Source of the DNA: Linyphia triangularis
Lineage: Eukaryota; Arthropoda; Arachnida; Araneae; Linyphiidae
Assembly (NCBI GenBank): GCA_963978545.1
Contig: OZ021732.1
Location: 61,356,714 to 61,420,713, forward strand
DNA: 64,000 nucleotides
Reading direction: 5' to 3'
The translations under genes were made by a program, and so were the position numbers. Shown one piece after another: positions 60,901 to 64,000 of the stretch; the first letter of the stretch is position 1; each line of letters begins with the position of its first letter. The notes under the pieces are model-generated. The model ran no database searches. It was not told the origin of the DNA and saw only the letters and a list, made by a program, of their open reading frames with translations.

Positions 60901-63689
60901 ACATTTTAGACAATACAAATGCCTGATTTTATTCTCAGAATTTAAAAGTTTTGGACTGGCCAGCGTATAGCCCAGATAATAATAGAGAATCTTTAGGGCA
61001 TCATGTGTCGCCAAGTTTTTAGCAATTTTAGACAATAATCTTCTATAAATGAACCCAATAGATATATAAAGGATATATGGTACCAAATCGAGCCCCAAAA
61101 CATGCAAAATTTAGCTTCTTCGATCGAAACTCATACTTATGAACTAATGAACAAGAATGGATCCACAATAAAAGTTTAAATCATATTATTTATTTTAATT
61201 TCATTTAATTTTTGTATAAACTTTTGAGACAATGTTAATTTGCATTGTTACCAATTAATATCTAGCAATAAGCACATTAACTTTTATAGTTATAAATATT
61301 GTAAAGTATGCATTTCACACTATACTGAAGCTGTATCACGAAAATTGATTAAATTTATTTTGAAATCTATGTGAATTTGTTCATTGTCTAAACTTTTCAC
61401 ATCGCAGTGTATAATTGTATGTTTTTGTACTCAAGTTATAACTAGTAGTTACAAATTTTTAATTGTGATTTTTTTTCTTGGTGTGACAAGAAGGATTTTT
61501 ACTTTATAGTAACGAAAACGATTTGGATTGCAAACCTAATTCTCTCTACAATATTTAATCATGATGTTTATTGTCGTTCTTAATACAAAGAGTAGTATGT
61601 GAATTTAATATTGTTGTCTTTTGCGCTTAGATGGATGATATGATTATTGACGCTAAAATATCCATCGACCGTATCTTACTCATTTAGAACATAACAAACG
61701 CAACAAAAAGAATTGATATCTCCCCAAAACAACTAGACGTTATAAAAAAAAAAAAAACGCCTAGTAAACTATTAGTAATATTTAATATTCAGTAAAGATA
61801 ATTGCTATATTCTCTAAATTATAGGTTCAAAATTACATTTGATATGTGTAAATTAATTTCATCAAAAATAAAATAAAGCGCATTTCAGCTGTACCTCTAC
61901 AAGCGTCAGTGAAACTCCCAACCCTCAGCAAATGCAGCGTTTTTATACAGCAGATAATCAAGTTGTGTATGGATATAAGGATTCACAAGGAGAGTTCCAT
62001 TTTTTCTGTCCTGCCTTGAGCAATAGAGAAAGTCATAACGAAAAAGAACGGAAAAGAAGGTAGGATACGATTCTGAAATATATTTCTGGAAATTAAATTA
62101 TGTCAAATATATAATTTCTTTATTCCCTTCCTGTGCAGATTTGGAACTTTTTCCTGATTCAATAAATTTGGAGGATTTTTTTTTTTTTTTGCATATTCAT
62201 TTCTCAAACTAAATACTTCAGAAATCTGCTGATCAAGTTGGAACTTTTGTCTATTTGCAGAAATTTCGATAGATACTTACAATTTAAAGATTGGTTGTTT
62301 TCAGATTATCTGGCACCGTCATCAACACGAGGGCTATAACGCGCCGAAACATTCGTCATTAGACAAGCCAACATACATTTACAAATACCCATCCCTAACA
62401 CGGGACTCGAACCCACAACCTCGCGATCTAGAAGCTAGCACGCTAACCACTATACCGTTTGGTCGGCACAATTTAAAGATGCAAAGTGTAAAAAAAAGAT
62501 ACGATTTCTTTAGTTTCAGATTTCAAATTGCACTTACTCGCTAACAAATGTTAACGTTTTGTAAATATTTTAAGAAACATTTGTTTAAGTTGCGCCTAAA
62601 ATAGATACATCTTTAAAATTTTTAAAATGTTTTTTATAAGTAAAAATTCTTGATAGGCTTGATTATCTTCTTTTACTGTACCATATTAACTGGAATTTGG
62701 TATTTAAAATGAGCTTTTTATTCCAGGAGTCGCGTCTCAGAAGCTTGCTGTACACTACGAAATATGGTACCTGGTCTAAGTGATAAGACTGATAAAGCGA
62801 CTGTTTTTGAGCAAGCTGCGGCGTATTTAAAATTCTTAAGAGAGAAGTTTGCTTCACAATTTGATCAAGTAAATATTATACTAGCACTATTAATTATATA
62901 TAAGAAAAACATATAAGCCTACAGTTTTATTACAATGATTTTCAATTCAAAATGTAATTCGAATATTGTAAATACTATTCATATTTTGTCATACAATTGA
63001 AATCAGGATTTATCAGTACATTTGTATTCGTATTAAATATATAAATTGACTGAAAAATACTGATTTATCGTTCAAGAATAATTCATTCAGTAAAATTTAA
63101 TCGAGTTCATTGAAATAGTGTTCAAATATATATTTAGATGGATACGTTGAAGTTGTTATACTATTTGAATGGATGATTCGTGAAGTACAATTTTTTCATC
63201 AAAGGCCTTTGTAATAAAACCAATTTTTGCTGATAACGTCGCTTACAAAATGTTGCCTTAAATCCTTCAATAATTTACCTTAAAAGGCAAATTACAGATC
63301 TCGCTACCTTCAGTTCAGTTCATCTTGTAATCTTCAGATGTCATGGTGACATGAGTAAATTTTTTTCGGTTAATGTGACAACTGTAGCACGCAAAATATA
63401 ATATTCCGTTGTCTTTGACCACGAAATGTATTTGTTAATGATCGCATTTGAACCATCACAACAATTACCACTTTCTTTGGGTGACGTCACGCATCGGCGG
63501 TAATAAGTGGTCCATTTACAAACCCTTTAACCTTCTTGAAGAAGTATAGTTTATATGTAGATGTTTGTTCATATTTAAAACCAGTATAGTTTACTTCATT
63601 TTGTATTTAAAAGTCTATTGCTAATATCTTTAATTCGTGTCAATTTTTTTCAGTCATACTGTGAAAAATATTTTCAAGAACGAAATTGA
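46471..63689 (+). CDS. TCFL5: TCFL5-like bHLH transcription factor, 8 exons, 422 aa
   Basis: Exons 46471-46676, 53829-53967, 55325-55558, 56066-56245, 57047-57207, 61889-62059, 62727-62868 and 63654-63689; phases agree at every junction and total 422 codons before TGA. Residues 1-350 are rich in S, N, E and Q and look disordered. The bHLH domain is at about 355-405: basic region HNEKERKRRSRV with H-E-R at positions 5, 9 and 13 (class B, CACGTG-type binding, known for the family), helix 1 SEACCTLRNMVPG, loop, and helix 2 TDKATVFEQAAAYLKFLREKF. Only a 22-residue tail follows, with the last 11 from a tiny final exon. TCFL5 has the same layout, a long N-terminus and a C-terminal SHNxxERxRR...TDKAT bHLH, and is a nuclear regulator best known from spermatogenesis. 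The acceptor of exon 3 (GGAAAG) is weak, so its start could shift by three bases. Confidence 0.86.
48540..48760. promoter_or_regulatory. Candidate intronic regulatory block with two TGACGTCA sites
   Basis: A GC-richer island within an AT-rich intron. It carries two perfect CRE palindromes TGACGTCA at 48575-48582 and 48745-48752, and ATCACCATAGAAAC at about 48718-48731, one mismatch away from an RFX X-box (RTNRCC-N-RGYAAC). CREB/CREM and RFX factors are known to bind such motifs; whether this is an enhancer, an alternative promoter or a decayed repeat cannot be told from sequence. Confidence 0.35.
49790..50170. repeat. Satellite-like array, ~145-bp unit, 3 copies
   Basis: Three tandem diverged units, each with a variant of GATTCGTTGTTGATGACAAT followed by CACTAAAAGGTCGCTTTTAC and then ATTAATAAACC. 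Key blocks start near 49811, 49954 and 50100. Same family as the fragments at 7843-9150, 44370 and 54490-54830. Confidence 0.75.
51909..52015. repeat. Solo inverted-repeat fragment of the Tc1 IR/DR family
   Basis: CCCTTGGCAAAAAGTTCGGG and the following ~100 bases (ACACATTGTGTTC, CACAAAC, CAAAGAATTC blocks) match the inner left end of the Tc1-like element at 32954-33060 in the same order. No transposase follows, so this is a truncated copy. Confidence 0.75.
52318..52545. repeat. Tandem duplication, ~145-bp period
   Basis: CTTCTCAGCTTGATTAGAGG...TTTTGTATGATTTGATGG (near 52332) recurs, diverged, as CCTCTCAGCTTGATCAGGGA...TTTTGTATAAATTTATGTG (near 52479). Adds a spurious open frame of 135 codons; not coding in my view. 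Confidence 0.6.
54485..54830. repeat. Inverse satellite fragments around a 41-bp palindrome
   Basis: Complement of the satellite block is found at about 54507-54526 (ACATTGTCATCTACAACGAG) and about 54783-54820 (CGACATCAAATCTATTTACC then GTTTCAG). Between them is a perfect 20+1+20 palindrome at 54640-54680. In intron 2 of the bHLH gene (53968-55324). Confidence 0.65.
54640..54680. repeat. Perfect 41-bp palindrome (20-bp arms, 1-nt spacer)
   Basis: AACGTCCATTGTAGCACGAG, then C, then its exact reverse complement. Such a perfect short hairpin is absent elsewhere in the window. It might be a foldback junction, a recent cloning/assembly artefact or a structured element. Confidence 0.95.
58316..58528. 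repeat. 21-bp AT minisatellite, ~10 copies
   Basis: Unit ATTAATATTTTATTAATTTT plus A, nearly identical over about ten copies, in intron 5 of the bHLH gene (57208-61888). Because 21 is a multiple of three, it produces an open frame of repeated KINKILI on the minus strand, which I do not regard as a gene. Confidence 0.95.
59620..59710 (-). repeat. Degenerate tRNA-derived SINE fragment
   Basis: Minus strand shows ATAGTGCAGTAGTTAAGG (A-box-like) and AGTTCATATCCAACT (B-box-like) at tRNA spacing. A second B-box-like block lies near 59440. No flanking duplication found. Confidence 0.4.
59886..61411 (+). mobile_element. Tc1/mariner element with inactive transposase
   Basis: Inverted ends contain AAAAGTTTAGACAATGA (about 59898-59914) and TCATTGTCTAAACTTTT (61381-61397), starting next to TA on each side; the 1.5-kb size is typical. 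The transposase relic reads, across frameshifts, DELKQIWQLKAEGK near the start, then VVFRDEKKWN (first catalytic Asp), HDLRKEP, MVWTAFCFKGQV, HYIKTLDNLLPFVELQGG, FQQDCASIH (second Asp) and VLDWPAYSPD with a following E (third acid). Residues around all three catalytic acids remain, but stops and frameshifts make it inactive. In intron 5 of the bHLH gene; a TGACGTCA palindrome lies just inside the left end. Confidence 0.9.
62292..62467 (-). mobile_element. tRNA-derived SINE with 13-bp target duplication
   Basis: Minus strand begins GCCGACCAAACGG and has an A box TATAGTGGTTAGCGTG and a B box GGGTTCGAGTCCC at tRNA spacing, then a non-tRNA body (ATGTTGGCTTGTC, TTTCGGCGCGTTATAGCC). ACAATTTAAAGAT flanks both sides (62279-62291, 62468-62480). 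The anticodon stem is mismatched, so it is not a functional tRNA gene. In intron 6 of the bHLH gene, about 230 bp after the exon that ends inside the basic region. Confidence 0.88.
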
Positions 63690-63766
63690 AGTTTTCTTCA
63701 TGTCAACTGTGGATATTTCAAACGAGCATTTTTCAAGAAACCTTTAGTGACTTTGGACTGCTTTTT

Positions 63767-63842
63767 AATAAATTTTATGCATAGACATAAAGTGTTACTT
63801 ATAGGGATTATTTAATGAAGTATTGTGATATTAGAAAATAAA
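63767..63842 (+). terminator. Candidate poly(A) signals of the bHLH gene
   Basis: AATAAA at 63767-63772 and again at 63837-63842, 78 and 148 bases after the stop codon, followed by T-rich sequence. Either could set the 3' end; the remaining bases to 64000 show no gene. Confidence 0.55.
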
Positions 63843-64000
63843 ATGTTTATTGAAGTTACAGCAGAATTTTTTTTAATGTATTTAAAAAACAGTTTGTGTT
63901 ACAATTTTAGAAAACGAACACTGAAATTGCAAAATACCTTCCTCTTTTTATTTTCTTCCTGCATTAGAAACATAATATTCTTTTGTACTTCGAAAGTATG

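Noticed and set aside
62402..62470. Functional tRNA gene on the minus strand
   Set aside because: A and B boxes are good, but the anticodon stem mispairs, a SINE body follows, and the unit has a 13-bp target duplication.
1..64000. CRISPR arrays, bacterial operons, rRNA genes
   Set aside because: No direct-repeat/spacer pattern, rRNA sequence or bacterial gene arrangement; introns and SINEs show nuclear eukaryotic DNA.

Overview
The window is nuclear DNA from an animal: very AT-rich, with long introns bounded by GT/AG, no operons, abundant mononucleotide tracts, and many decayed DNA transposons. Four protein-coding genes can be assembled from exons. The types of repeat present (Tc1/mariner, hAT, piggyBac-like, Helitron, tRNA-derived SINE, and two transposase-like ORF families that I recall as common in arthropods and cnidarians) suggest an arthropod. 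A chelicerate such as a spider is my best guess; this is inference, not proof.

Layout. At 1-5760 there is no gene; the main content is a 3.6-kb hAT-type element with a perfect 8-bp target duplication and a 754-bp foldback element nested inside it. At 5761-23267 (+) lies a four-exon p24 cargo-receptor gene (TMED6-like) whose 13-kb second intron holds a transposon nest: a large element with ~265-bp inverted repeats coding for a broken FEN1/XPG-like nuclease family protein, itself split by a 4.8-kb hAT element. At 26568-40880 (-) lies seven-exon GINS1 (PSF1). Its four larger 3' introns each carry a different transposon class: a Helitron plus an unclassified transposon, an IR/DR Tc1 element, a pogo/Tigger deletion derivative and a PIF/Harbinger-like element. 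At 41384-41842 (+) lies an uninterrupted MOCS2B (MoaE) reading frame, head-to-head with GINS1 across 503 bp. At 46471-63689 (+) lies an eight-exon bHLH transcription factor resembling TCFL5, with the bHLH domain at the C-terminus.

The genes are unrelated in pathway: ER-Golgi transport, DNA replication initiation, molybdenum cofactor synthesis, transcription. TMED6 and GINS1 converge tail-to-tail, GINS1 and MOCS2B diverge from a probable shared promoter, and MOCS2B is followed in the same direction by the bHLH gene. The most unusual content is the transposon layer: two fossil ORF families without a function I can name, one of them combining a FEN1/XPG-like nuclease core with a cysteine-rich tail, and several insertions datable by nesting and target duplications.
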